Assembly (NCBI GenBank): GCA_037447655.1
Contig: JBBHKE010000008.1
Location: forward strand, 31,274-95,273
Reading direction: 5' to 3'
DNA: 64,000 bases
From: Zygnema cylindricum
Lineage: Eukaryota > Streptophyta > Zygnematophyceae > Zygnematales > Zygnemataceae
Under the pieces are notes generated by a model. That model worked only from the letters and a program-made list of their open reading frames with translations, had not been told where the DNA came from and searched no databases. This document shows positions 39,521 through 50,576 of the stretch, piece by piece. Position 1 is the first letter of the stretch; each line of letters opens with the position of its first letter. The translations under genes and the position numbers were made by a program.

Positions 39521-41190
39521 CTCCCGATTTTGTCGCCCCCTCTCACACATAACATACTTTGCGAATTCCACTTCAATCACCACTCAAATTTAGCTGTAAC
39601 TTCGCGCGTGGGAATACTCGAATACGTCACATATTGCGTCACCATCCGAAAGATCAATGTCAGAAGATAACGTAACTGCCGCTCTAAACTGAAGCCTACG
39701 ATGAAAATTCGATTTTAAAAGCGATAAAATCCACGCCGCAAATCCACGTCAACGTAAAATAATAACTCCACGTCACAACCTCCATCATAAATAAATCTTA
39801 GCTGACTACATAACAAAGTTCTCGTACACATGGTGCTAATAAAGTACCAAAAAATCTGCGTAATCAGAATTGAAATTATTCCACGTCCACCAAAATATGA
39901 CGACACGAAAAGTACAGTAGCCGCCATGTTACCCGGAAATATAATATCCGGAAAACTCCAAACTGAAAGACGAACCCCAATTCCATCGTACCAAAAGATA
40001 CGGAAAATATTGCTTGGCCGTCACAAAATAACTCCTCTTCGCCTGACAATATATTTCGACGTCCAAAACCGGTCGCCGTAATATCCGGCATCGTTCCTTC
40101 TCCAAAGTACATGAGGCATTCGATTGACGCCATGTACGGAACGAATACTCCTCAATGACAGATACGCTCAAATAGATTTTGAAAGTACAAATATCCACGG
40201 CGTCTGTATCAATCCACAACGATTCATGTAATCGCAATCTATTTTAGGAGACCTTAAAATGATCTCCTATCAGACTTTCAACCGTCACACCAAATCAAAC
40301 TTAATTTTCACTCCTGTTTAGTTGGCAGCCGTACACAAAGCTGCGTCAACATTACTCCACAATGATTCTACCAATCCACATAGCGATATAGGTAACCTCC
40401 GCACCATAATAGGCTTGACTGTAACACTCGAACAGTTTTGCCGTACTTCCAACTCCACGCCAATGTCACCCCAAATAAAAGGTACCAACTGAGAACCAAA
40501 AAAAAAAATTAGCAGCCAGTCGGCCACACACCTGTTCGGCGCCTGACAATAGCTAACGACCGAAACAACCGGCAAAATACCGGTCTTGTTCCAACACGGA
40601 ACGTCTCCTCTTCCACTCTTCAATTTTTTCCTTCACACGGAACTGAATAAACAACCAGAAGTTTACGCTCCAAATAAGCGTCAAAATAATGGTAACGCCC
40701 TCCACTTTGTAACCATAACTGAAACTTCATTCATACGGTAGAGCGCCATTTCACGGACAAAAGACGCAACATCAAATCCATCACCCACACTAATCATAAA
40801 CAGATTCACTTTGCGTACTACAGTAGTGAACCGTACAATTTCGTACACGATTTTTTCTTCGTTTTTTTCTCTCCTCAGTTCACTCCTCACTTCACTGCTG
40901 CAATTCACTTTCATTCACGGACGCCTCTTCACTCCTTCCTCTACACCGGAGCACTTCACCTCGTCATCCTCCGAACTCCAAATTTTCTATTTCGCACTTC
41001 CACCTCCTACTCCTTACCACAGTCAGACACAAGTCTCCACACTCCATTCAATTCGATATTCCTCCTCCTTGGAATTCCCAGCGGGCTCTGCGGCCTCTTC
41101 CCCTTCTCAGTCTCCTTCACTGCTTCTTTTCTTCAATCTTCTCTTTTCTTTACTCTTCTCCTTCATTTTCTCTGGCTTCTTCTTCTGACC
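39521..41190 (-). pseudogene. First internal region of the array: decayed copia
   Basis: Minus-strand remnants of the segment before RNase H: C-L-M-Y-F-G-E-G-T-M-P-D-I-T, followed by F-G-T-M-E-L-G-F-V-F (about 40115-39950), which line up with L-M-Y-L-S-V-G-T-R-P-D-I and G-T-M-D-I-G-I-V-F of element E. Most of pol is missing or shifted. Collinear with 42120-43728. Confidence 0.65.
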
Positions 41191-41922
41191 TGTTAAAAAT
41201 TGATCAAGTGCTCCGATAGATGCTCACATACAAAAATCAATATCACAGCGGAAGCTTTGAATAAACACTCTTACACATAAAATACTCACAGCTCACAAAA
41301 AACATGTCGGCCAAATATCAATATATTAAACCGAAGCTTTCTTAATAACAACCTCTCTTCTTTCTTCCCTCAAATCATCTTTTCTCTCTACAACTAAATG
41401 TGTCACTCCTTACGTCACATAATGCATCTCTACACAGATTGCATGATGCATCTCCCCAGATTGCATACTAACCTGATGGAAATCACTCACTAATATACCT
41501 CTTTAACACCGACAACTAATGACCACTTACTCCACTAACTGAAAACAGACGAGGGCGCCGAAGTCCACATGCGGACGTGCGCCTAATAAAAACATTCAAG
41601 CGCCGAAATAAAGTGACATGCACTAAAACGTACTAGACACGTACTGCGCACTAAAAAGCATAGTCACCGTTCAAGACCACACGAACAAAACAGACGAAAC
41701 CAAACTGAACCATCACACATAAATAAACTATGTACCGGCTGGTACTAAACCGCCGTACATTGAACGAACCAAAGGTATTCCGATGTAAACCGTGAAACAA
41801 TATTCAAAATTGAATCGCGCCACGCAAACCATAACGCCAACAAATCCGCGGACGACCGATTCTCCACATCGAATCAAAACATGATTTCGATTGATCCGCC
41901 GATTCTCCCAATAATCCTAACA
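41191..41922 (-). repeat. LTR2 of the array
   Basis: Matches LTR1 over its length and has the same PPT-like sequence to its right (41923-41938). It separates the two internal regions. Confidence 0.85.
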
Positions 41923-43728
41923 ATCCCCCTCTTATTGGGCGAATCGGTGGAATGGCACAACATTGATTTCAGCCGCCCCCTCTTAAACATGTCACCGTAC
42001 TAAAGTACAAGATCGAATATAAATGCGGACAAAAAGATGTAACACTCCAACGTCCAATTTAGCCGTACACAAATAAGTAATTTTTTCTCTCTCTTTACGG
42101 GGAGGATCACGGTAAGCGTTACTCCCGATTTTGTCGCCCCTCTCACACATAACATCCATTTGCGGATTGCATTTCAATCACCACCCAAAAATAAATTTAG
42201 CTGCGCCACATGGCACGTCACCATTCGAGCCGCTCCAAACTGAAGCCTGCGATGAAATTTCGAAATCAAACGCGATAAATCCACGCCGCAAATCCACTTC
42301 AACGTAAAATATTAACTCCACGTCACAACCTCCATCATAAGAAAAACAAATCAAAGTCCCCGTACACATGGTACTAAAAAGTACCAGAAAATCTGCGTAA
42401 TCAGAATTGAAATAATTCCACGTCCACCAAAAAATATGACGACGACGAAAAAGTAGCCGCCAAAATACCCGGAAAAAATATCCGGACAACTCCAAACTGA
42501 AAGACGAACCCCAAATCCATCGTACCAAAAGATACGGAAAATATTGCTTGACCGTCAAATAATAACTCCTCCTCGCCTGACGATATATTTCGACGTCCAA
42601 AACCGGCCGCCGTAATATCCGGCATCGTTCCTTCTCCAAAGTACATGAGGCATTCGATTGACGCCCTGTACGGAACGAATACTCCTCCATCGCAGATACG
42701 CCCGAATAGATTTTGTAAATATAAATCTTTACGACGTCTGTATCAATCCACAGCGATTCAGTAATCGCAATCTATTTTAGGAGGCCGTAAAATGATCTCC
42801 TCTGGGACTTTCAACCGTCACACCAGATCAAATTTGAACTCTTCCTTAGTTGGCAACCGTACAAACAGCTGCGTCAACAATACTCCACAATGATTCAACC
42901 AATCCACATGGCGATTTAGGTAACCGCCGCACCAAAATAGGCTTGAACAGTTTTGCCGTACTTCAAACTCCACGCGAAACATTTCAGTACAGTACTCCAC
43001 ATTCAAATGTCTCGCCAAAAAAAAAGTACAAAAAAAAAAAAAAAAACATTGCGGCCACACACAAGTTTGGCACCTGACAATCAGCAAGCAGCCGAAACAA
43101 CCGGTAAAAACACCAGTCTCGTTCCAACACGGAACGTCTCCTTTTCCACTTAACATTTTTTTTCGCGTCAAAAGTAACTAAAACTTCAAACCCGCGGTAC
43201 CATTACGAAAAAAAAAACGAAACACCACTTCAAACGTGAACAAATTCACTTTCCGTACGAATTAATTGTACCGTTTAACCGTACATAATATTTCTCTTCG
43301 TTTTCGTTTCTTTCTTCACTTCTTCTCCTCACTTTCACTCACGGACGCCACTTCACTCCCTTCCTCTTCACTGCAGCACTTCACCTCGCCATCCTCCAAA
43401 ATCCTAAATTTCCATTTCGCACTTCAACCTCCTCTTCCTTCGAAGCTCCAAACCACGGTCAGACACGTTTCTATATTTCGGAAAATACGCCATTCCTCTT
43501 CCTCCGAATTCTCTGCGGGCTCTGCGGCCTCTTCACCTGCTCAGTCTCCTCCTTCAAACATAATCGTCTCCTCCACTCATCATCTCAATCTCAATTTTTT
43601 TCTTTTTTCAAAACTGAAACAAAATCTGATTTCTCCTCTTCTTTTTATTCTTCACAGACGTTTACACTTAACTGAGGCATCTAACTCTCAAACTGAAAAC
43701 TGGAGCACTAACCTGCTCCGATACCAAT
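41923..43728 (-). pseudogene. Second internal region of the array: decayed copia
   Basis: Same remnants as the first: L-M-Y-F-G-E-G-T-M-P-D-I-T near 42645-42600 and F-G-T-M-D-L-G-F-V-F near 42520. The primer-binding-site end (43715-43726) is retained. Confidence 0.65.
43715..43726 (-). other. Primer binding site next to LTR3
   Basis: On the minus strand TGGTATCGGAGC, two bases from the LTR end. It matches the initiator-Met tRNA type of primer site of copia elements (commonly TGGTATCAGAGC) with one change; the same 12 bases occur at 48553-48564. Confidence 0.8.
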
Positions 43729-45159
43729 TGTTAAAAATTGATCAAGTGCTCCGATAGATGCTCACATACAAAAATCAATATCAAATAACAAACTCAAATT
43801 TCACAGCGGAAGCTTTGAATAAACATTCTTACACATAAAACACTCATGGCTCACAACAAAGCATGTCGGCCAAATATAAATGTATTAAACCGAAGCTTTC
43901 TTAATAACAACCTCTCTTCTTTCTTCCCTCAAATCATATTTTCTCTCTACATCTTAATGTGTCATTCCTTAAGTCACATAATGCATCTCTACATAGACTG
44001 CATGATGCATCTCCCCAGACTGCATACTAAAGTGATAGTAACACACGCTAGTATACCTTCTTAACACCGACAACTCACGATCACTTACTCCACTAAGTGA
44101 AAACAGACGAGGGCGCCGAAGTCCACATGAGGACGTGAGCATAAAAAGCATTCAAGCGCCGGAACAAAGTGACACGCACTAAAACGAACTAAACACGTAC
44201 AGCGCACTAAATAGCATAGTCACTGTTCAAGACAACACGAAACAAAACAGACGAAACCAACTGAACCATGATACATAAATAATCTATGTACCGGCTGGTA
44301 CTGAGCCGCCGTACATTGAACGAACCAAAGGCAGAGGTCGCAAAAGTCAAAAAAAGTCATACCCGAAACCGACCGTTTTTTTTTTTCAAATTCTGAGTAA
44401 CCGACGCCCGACCGAGTTTTGTCACGCTTCAAAATTGTTAACCGTTAACCGACCGTCGTTTACGAAAAAAATAAATTAACCGAATCTTGATTTTTCGCGA
44501 CTAACCATGCCCGCCCTTAACCGAAAAAGTACAAAATTAATCAATGTACAACGGAATAAGCCAATAATTACGATTTGTCGCGTTCCCTAAGATTTGTGAA
44601 ATGAATAGTGTACTACAGTACTGTGTCAGATTTGCGACGCTTTGTCGCGTTTCCTAATATTTGCGAAATGAATATTGTACTACCGTGTCAGATTTGCGAC
44701 GCTTTGTCGCGTTCCCTTTGATTTGCGAAATAAATAGCTTACTACAGTACCGTGTCAGATTTGCGACGCTAATCATGATGCCACGTACTTACACGATAGC
44801 AAAAGTACAAAGAACAATAATGTTTGAAAAAAAAGTACAAAATTTTCTTTTTTTTTGGTTTTTTGTTTGACCGACAGTAATTGACCGTTTTTTTTTTCTT
44901 GGTGAGTCAACCGACCGTAACCGCCCGACCCCCAAAATTTGGCAACCGAATCCGTTCCGGATCCGGCGCGGGCGGTCGTTTAATGGTCGGTCACGGTTTT
45001 TGTTGACCGTTTGCGACCTCTGACCAAAGGTACTCCAACACAAATCGCGAAACCATACTCAAAATCGAATCGCGCCACGTAAACCAAAACGTCAACAAAT
45101 CCGCGGACAACCGATTCTCCACATCGAACCAAAAAACATGATTACAGAATAATCCTAAC
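43729..45159 (-). repeat. LTR3 of the array (5' LTR on minus strand), interrupted
   Basis: LTR sequence at 43729-44331 and 45023-45159, with the hAT-like element between. It lacks the very end (about 24 bp internal loss near 45144 relative to LTR1) and abuts exon 1 of LRR copy D. Confidence 0.8.
44332..45022. mobile_element. hAT-like MITE with perfect 8-bp target duplication
   Basis: 691 bp. Ends CAGAGGTCGCAAA and its exact complement. Flanks are ACCAAAGG on both sides (44324-44331, 45023-45030), and LTR1 shows the single ACCAAAGG of the empty site (38459-38466). The interior is rich in CCGACCGTAACCG-type inverted words. No transposase. Confidence 0.93.
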
Positions 45160-45848
45160 CTCTCAGAATGGAGGACTGTTCAGGTAAGCCATCTATTCAC
45201 TGTTATATTTGTGTTTTATTTTTTTTGTAAAAACTTAGTTCTAAATATTTTGAACTTCGTTCTATATTTTTTTATATTTTTATTTTTCCTTGTAACGATT
45301 CATGCGCACCTGTTCAGTTTTCCGTTTTCCCTTCCTTGCAGCTCCTTCTCTGTCCTGTTCTTCTTTTGTCTTTTTCTGGGAGCACTGGCAGCGGAAGGAG
45401 CCAAAATGTCTTTGTCAGATAGTGAGTCCTCCACCCCTCTCCCTTCCTACCACCCCTCCTCCTTCTTCCACCAACCCACACTAAAAAACTGTCGACCCCA
45501 CTTCTTTTTTTTTCCTGCTTGAATGGCATAATTTGAGATTTGTGGACTTCCCTCAGTTTTGTCGTTTTCTGCATCTCTGTCGGAATAGAGAACCGGGAGT
45601 GGTGTTTGTGACAAGCAATCTGGCTCATTTTTTACCCTTTCTTTTTTAACATTTTTTCGTTGGGAAACATTATTCACACCGAAATTTGCCGTGACATTTG
45701 TCACAGCCAGTTACAGACTCTCTCTCTCACTCGCTCTCTCTCCTCTCTCTCTCTCTCACACACACACACACGCACACACACTCTCCCCTATTATCTTCTT
45801 CCCCAAGTATCCTCTCACTCGATGTCTTACCCCATTCTCCCTCTCTCC
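44829..45848 (+). repeat. Segmental duplication, right copy
   Basis: See 25385-26394. The alignment stops at 45848, within intron 2 of the LRR gene, where this copy is truncated by unrelated DNA. Confidence 0.9.
45342..45421 (+). CDS. Copy D exon 2, signal peptide core
   Basis: 80 nt identical in borders and phase to 25898-25977 and 12913-12834. Confidence 0.65.
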
Positions 45849-45984
45849 GCTATCCCATGTGAATTGCTAATTTTATTATGACGGTCGACGTTCGCAAGCA
45901 CGGCAAAAGTTTAAGCGGTTGAAACAATTTTTTGAAAGTCAAATTTGTCTAACCAATTGACCGTCAAATTTAGATTCAACGGTA

Positions 45985-46198
45985 CATCTTGAATCGTTAT
46001 TAGTGTCACAGTCACTAATTTAGGCTCGTAAAATTTTATTTTTTTCCGCAATTAGTATACAGATTTTCGAAAATAAATAAGCAACGTAATTTAAGGACGT
46101 GGATCATAATCTGCCACGTCTCTCGCACTAAATTAGAATCAATAACACTAATTTTTTTTACACTATTTAAATTTTGACACTAATAACGACTCGCGGTG
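45985..46198. mobile_element. M6, diverged mariner/Stowaway-like MITE
   Basis: Left end CATCTTGAATCGTTATTAG, right end CTAATAACGACTCGCGGTG, flanked by TA (45983-45984, 46199-46200). Confidence 0.7.
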
Positions 46199-46299
46199 TA
46201 CTTTACTTGTACCAATGTGTACTTCAAAAGTACAATTTTGACAAAATGACGTAAGTGACTGTGCACAACAAAAACAGTCATTGCCATGATCAATTCCCT

Positions 46300-47250
46300 A
46301 AATCAATGCTAAAGACCTAACCCTACAGCTGCAAATTCAAAGTACGACCCTTAAACCGAAACCTTGACCGTAGCCATCACTGAACTAGATTCAAACTCTA
46401 AGCGCACTCCGTATAAAAGTATACGAAACTGTCCTTGATGTAACTCCACTGCAGCTGTACGGTACTGGTTGTAATTGTTGTACGCATACCTTTCTACAAT
46501 TTTAAAGTTTACACTTTTCTATTTGTTGGTGTTTGTCGGAGATTTTTGGCGTTTAGTGAAGTGACAAGATTGCTTTTAAACTTCAAAAGTATAGTACTGT
46601 AGATAGCCCTGTTTGGCATCTTGCTTTAGCTGTCCAGCATTGATTCTTACCATTTTGTCGTCTACTGTTCCAGAGTTTTCAAAGCATAGTTCAAAAGTAG
46701 GCGAAAGTAGGCCCATACAATATGCCTATTGTATGCAAAACATAGAATATGACCTTAAGACCCATATTGTATTGGTCGCAAAATGAAAAAAAATAGTAAC
46801 AAGGTTGAGTTGCACATCTTTCGATAGAGAATTAAACGTCATCGGTCGGTCGCTGATCAAAAAAGCGATAAAAGTAGCGATCTAAGAAGATCACATGAAA
46901 AGCTCATAACACAACTTGCGCATATCAAAGGCCTACCATAATACGCCTACTTTTGAACTATGTTTCAAAGTTTTCAGAATTTGTTTGTTCTTGTCGGTGG
47001 TTTTTGGCGTGTAGTGTGTGATGGACGAGATTACTGTACCATGAACCTTCATTAGTCCTGGTCAACCTTCGCAGGATTTTCGCAACCACCGGCAAATCAT
47101 CCGATGAACCTTCGAAACGCTGACGCATTTTCTGCGAAAGTGGTGATCGGCTTTTTGAGGCGTATGTTTTAAGGCCTGACGTTATTAAGTGTTTAGCGTC
47201 TCACGTTTTATCTAATGCCCACTCAAAATAATTAGTGCCACGGGTAGCGA
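46300..47250 (-). repeat. R1d, inverted partial R1 copy
   Basis: Runs inverted relative to R1c from 47250 (GTTTAGTGCGACGCTTAG-type start, diverged) to about 46300 (CCTACAGCTGCAAATTC). It is interrupted by H2b. Confidence 0.75.
46685..46962. mobile_element. H2b, hAT-like MITE with perfect duplication
   Basis: 278 bp, perfect 19-bp ends CATAGTTCAAAAGTAGGCG, flanked by TTTCAAAG on both sides (46677-46684, 46963-46970). Confidence 0.92.
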
Positions 47251-47297
47251 GATGTGCAAAAGAGATCTTGGATGAGCCTTGATGCAATGATTTCTAA

Positions 47298-47830
47298 GGG
47301 TATGTCTACATGTATTTTATAACTTAGCAAACTTACTTTGTTTTTTAGCGCAGATCCGGCGGACCCGGATTTCAGGTGTCCCCATGTGTAACATTGACAT
47401 TGTTACTAGAAGGGTGTGACCATTGTATACGTTGACAATGCGTGTGACACCTGTCAACATCTACAATCTATGATGACGCACAATATTTTTTGAAACTTTT
47501 TGAAGGGTCGCAAGACACATCGTTTTTTATAAAACGATTTGGCATGTCGCATTGCGTGACACCGTAGAGGTACAACCTTGCAGCCGTGGCTGCACGGCAT
47601 GCCTTTGTGTAAACCTCTCCTGTACGGCCGCCATGACTTCGCAGATTTTTCACCTTTACGTGAAATGAGACTACAACATTCAAGACCCTTGCAAAACATA
47701 AACATACAAGATGCAAGCGAACAAAGACAAACAACCCTGTACTTCTTTTCGTCGTCAAAAACTTTTGAAAACTTTTTACACGTGGGATTATGTTTTCCTA
47801 TTTGTCGAAGCGGTTTTACTTAAACCATAA
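47298..47830. mobile_element. T3, partial T2-type element
   Basis: Begins GGGTATGTCTACATGT after TAA and matches the right part of T2 inverted (shared AGCGCAGATCCGGCGGACCC). The other end is not found. Confidence 0.6.
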
Positions 47831-47849
47831 TTGTTCATAGCGATTAGTC

Positions 47850-48550
47850 CGAACCTTTCAATCGTGACGAATTATACGTAATGAACGCATTGAACCTTTT
47901 GAACAAATGGTAAAAAATCGTTAATGAATATTCATTAATACCATTCCGTACAATTAAAACAATTTTTTTATTACATATAGCGCAGTTTTTAAGTTTTATG
48001 TTAAATGAGCGCTAAATATTATGGATGTTTAAATAAATATGACACTATTTTAAGATTAAGTATTGAGAACTCATTTAGCGACTAGACATTCTTGTAGCTA
48101 AGTAGCGACGACCAGCGACGAAGTAGTTTCGTCGCTAGATATTTGAAGTGACGTAGAAATTGTATGTTCGTTTCGTTTTGCTTAAGTTCTGGTTGTATCG
48201 TACAAGTGACGTGGAAATTATTTGGTCGTTTAGGTTCATGTAAAGTCTAGTCGTACCGTGTAGTTCAAGTTCGTTCACGGTTGACTTTTCTAATCGTACC
48301 GTGTAGTTCAAGCCGGTTCGCAGTTGTCGGTCGCATATTTTGGCGCGTGTACGCTTACACGTTTTAGTTGTGTACACATATATACTTGTTGGGACTTAGT
48401 GGTTTATCTATCTTTTTGGAGGCGTAGATTATTATGGAGGTGTAAAAAGATCAGCATGTAAAGGAGATTTGTACTTTGGTTGTATTTAATATATTGAATT
48501 TTGAAGGAACACCTTTGTTGTGTATACATTGTTTGGCTTGTTTTCTTACA
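47850..48550 (+). repeat. Presumed 5' LTR region of copia element C
   Basis: It precedes the primer binding site directly and ends TTACA. The left border is not determined because the matching 3' LTR is outside the window. It contains a direct repeat of TCGTACCGTGTAGTTCAAG (48252 and 48294) and a small hairpin AGCGACGAA/TTCGTCGCT (48113-48135). Confidence 0.5.
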
Positions 48551-48552
48551 TT

Positions 48553-48564
48553 TGGTATCGGAGC
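48553..48564 (+). other. Primer binding site of element C
   Basis: TGGTATCGGAGC, two bases after the LTR end; initiator-Met tRNA type. Confidence 0.8.
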
Positions 48565-48589
48565 GGGTTACTGACAACGCTTGCCGGTA

Positions 48590-49261
48590 TGGCAGAGAAA
48601 GGGAAATCCTCGGTGGAACCTAGTGGAGGAGCTAGTGGGGGAGTAAGTGGAGGGGGAATTACAAGGACGCAATATGACGAGTTTGACGAATGGGGGGAGA
48701 AAAATGTGAAGATGGAGGAGAGAATGTTTGAACACTTTCAGGAGTTTCTCAAAACACGAGGAGATGATGGAGATGGAGGTGTAAGTGGAGACTCACACAA
48801 GTCAAAGAAAATAAAAAAGGAAAAAATGGGAAATCTAAACTTTATGAGGAAGAGGAGGAGAGCGACGATGATGATCTTAAGGTGTTTAATAAGACCATTG
48901 TTTTCACGGGTGCTAACTATGCAATTTGGAAGAGATATATTCGAGGAACATTCACATCGAGAAAACTTTGGGACATCGTTATCGGGGAAGAAACATGACC
49001 GGATCCTTCCGAGGATCCAGCCGGAGCAAAAAAGTGGGACAAGAAAGATATGGCGGCCTCCACCGCACTAATACAAAGTTGTGCTAGTTCTATGCATGAA
49101 CATCTTCCAACTCATGATACGGCTTATGATTGTTGGACTGCATTGCAAAATGCGTTTGAAAAAGGATTTGAGGCAAATAAAATTATCTCTTTGAGGAGTA
49201 AATTGGGTTTAGAATGAAGGAGAATGAGTCCATTGATGATGGAGTCAAAAGGTTTAATGTT
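48590..49261 (+). pseudogene. Element C gag, first part
   Basis: Starts ATGGCAGAGAAAGGG. The product is glycine- and charge-rich at first; then F-T-G-A-N-Y-A-I-W-K-R and K-L-W-D-I-V mark the copia gag domain. There is a frameshift near 48830 and a TGA (48997-48999) where element E has CGA. It is cut at 49266 by element A and resumes at 53771. Confidence 0.8.
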
Positions 49262-49266
49262 GTCAT
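49262..49266. repeat. Target duplication of element A (GTCAT), left
   Basis: GTCAT here and at 53766-53770. Removing element A plus one GTCAT restores the gag frame of element C (F-N-V-V then I-E-Q-L). Confidence 0.95.
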
Positions 49267-50576
49267 TGTTGATATTTGGGTATTTTCTAGGTCTTTATTA
49301 GATAGAAAAGAGTAGAGGCAGTCTGCCCCTGACTCCCTTCTCCAAGCCCCCACACTTGTCGTAGTCACTGAAGGCTGGAAAGGGAGCTAGAGCCATGGCT
49401 GCCTAGGCTCTCCAGAGAGACAGGAATAGATAATAAAGGTATGTTTACCAAAAAGGCAGTTGACGGACCCAGGAATTGATCCTGGTACCTACCGTCGGTG
49501 AATCGTCCCATAGGAGTTAGCTTTGTCCATTTAGTCTAGGACCAGTGCTAGAACATATAGGGTTTGATAGATATTTATGTAGTTACAGGTAGGGAATTCC
49601 ATTTAACTGGGTTACGGTCTATAGAACATAGAATCAGTTGTACTATTAGTACCGGACGAAACAAATAGTACGGACATTTGTTTCGACGGTTCGTATTTAA
49701 TCTCTATATGAATCGGACGGCCGTGGTTAGCGCCGGTCTCGAGGAAAGGACAATTTGGCGGTTTGCGGACTCCGCCACTCCGGATGACACGTGGCAACAA
49801 CGTACTGGATTACGGAATTTACGGAACGGCAGAAAACAAATCCGGAAGTGACAAATGTCGCACTATGGCGACATCGTACAATGTACGTACAGAAAGTACT
49901 CCGGCACTAGTACTTTCTTGTACGGTACCGTTTTCTGACGCGGCATGACTTGGCGCCACGTGGAGAGATAAGATTTGGAGGCAGGAATTCCGGAGAATAC
50001 AAGAGCGAATCCAGATAGGACAATTGTTGACTTTTGAGCCATGTTGTACGATGTCCGTACAAAAGGTACACCGACATCTGTACCTTTATGTACTATACAG
50101 TAATGTGATTGGTCCGTACCTCAGTACTAGAGGGTTTAGAGAGGGGTTTAGAACTTAGAATATTTTTGGTAGGTAGCTGCCTCTCCCAGAGAGCACCTTG
50201 TATAAATGTCAAACTTTGGCCAGTCATAACTATCAATTCAGTTGACCAAATTCAGTGATTCTTGTTGCTGCGGACTCAGGGGAGTCCAGGCTACACAGGG
50301 GTGTAGTCGGTCAGAGTTTTTGCCTGCCTGGGTGGCTGCATTTCTAAGGGAAAGTCAAAGTGGGGAATGTTATCCTATACTCATATTCTAACTTTGCATT
50401 CTGTAGTGAAACTGAGCACACAGAGAGTCTTACTTCACAGGGGTGAAGCTGTAATGGGGTTCTGATTGTCAAGGGGTCAATCATTTGGGTTTATATTAAC
50501 TTGGAGTCGGCACTATCTAGATTAGCTTCCTTTGGACCTGCGAATTCTGTGCGGCAATGGAGCCCATAGAATTTCA
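49267..50576 (+). repeat. Element A 5' LTR
   Basis: 1310 bp, TG...CA, same length as the 3' LTR at 52456-53765 and differing at only a handful of positions that I noticed. Recent insertion. A TATAAATGT motif lies at 50200-50208. Confidence 0.95.
49460..49530 (-). other. tRNA-like sequence in element A LTR (antisense)
   Basis: On the minus strand a perfect T-arm (CCAGG, 7-base loop ATCAATT, CCTGG; 49485-49469) with B-box-like GGATCAATTCC, preceded by a weaker anticodon- and D-arm-like stretch. It lies about 200 bp from the LTR start, as in element B. The same sequence is at 52649-52719. Confidence 0.5.

Larger units (their letters stand above)
37855..45421 (+). pseudogene. LRR-EGF protein, copy D, exon 1 split by retroelements
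   Basis: 37855-37869 is ATGGCTCCACAAAAA, the first 15 nt of exon 1 as in copy B. LTR1 follows immediately. The rest of exon 1 is at 45160-45183, joined to the end of LTR3 and followed by a GTAAGC donor; exon 2 (signal peptide) is 45342-45421. Intron 2 breaks off at about 45848 and no exon 3 is seen, so the gene is dead here. Promoter and leader remain upstream. A few bases of exon 1 (and any target duplication) are missing at the right junction. Copy C has the same right junction. Confidence 0.8.

Noticed and set aside
40318-40623. Host gene in the first array internal region
   Set aside because: The frame contains a copia-like S-Y-C-Q-A-P-N stretch and is collinear with the second internal region; it is retroelement debris.
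42178-42690. 170-codon minus-strand frame as an intact gene
   Set aside because: It is one frame of a decayed copia pol; the recognisable P-D-I-T and G-T-M-D-L-G-F-V-F motifs lie in the overlapping frame, so the long frame is chance.
43266-43757. 163-codon plus-strand frame next to LTR3
   Set aside because: It runs antisense through the gag end of the minus-strand copia array and into the LTR; composition is S/P/H-rich with no motif.
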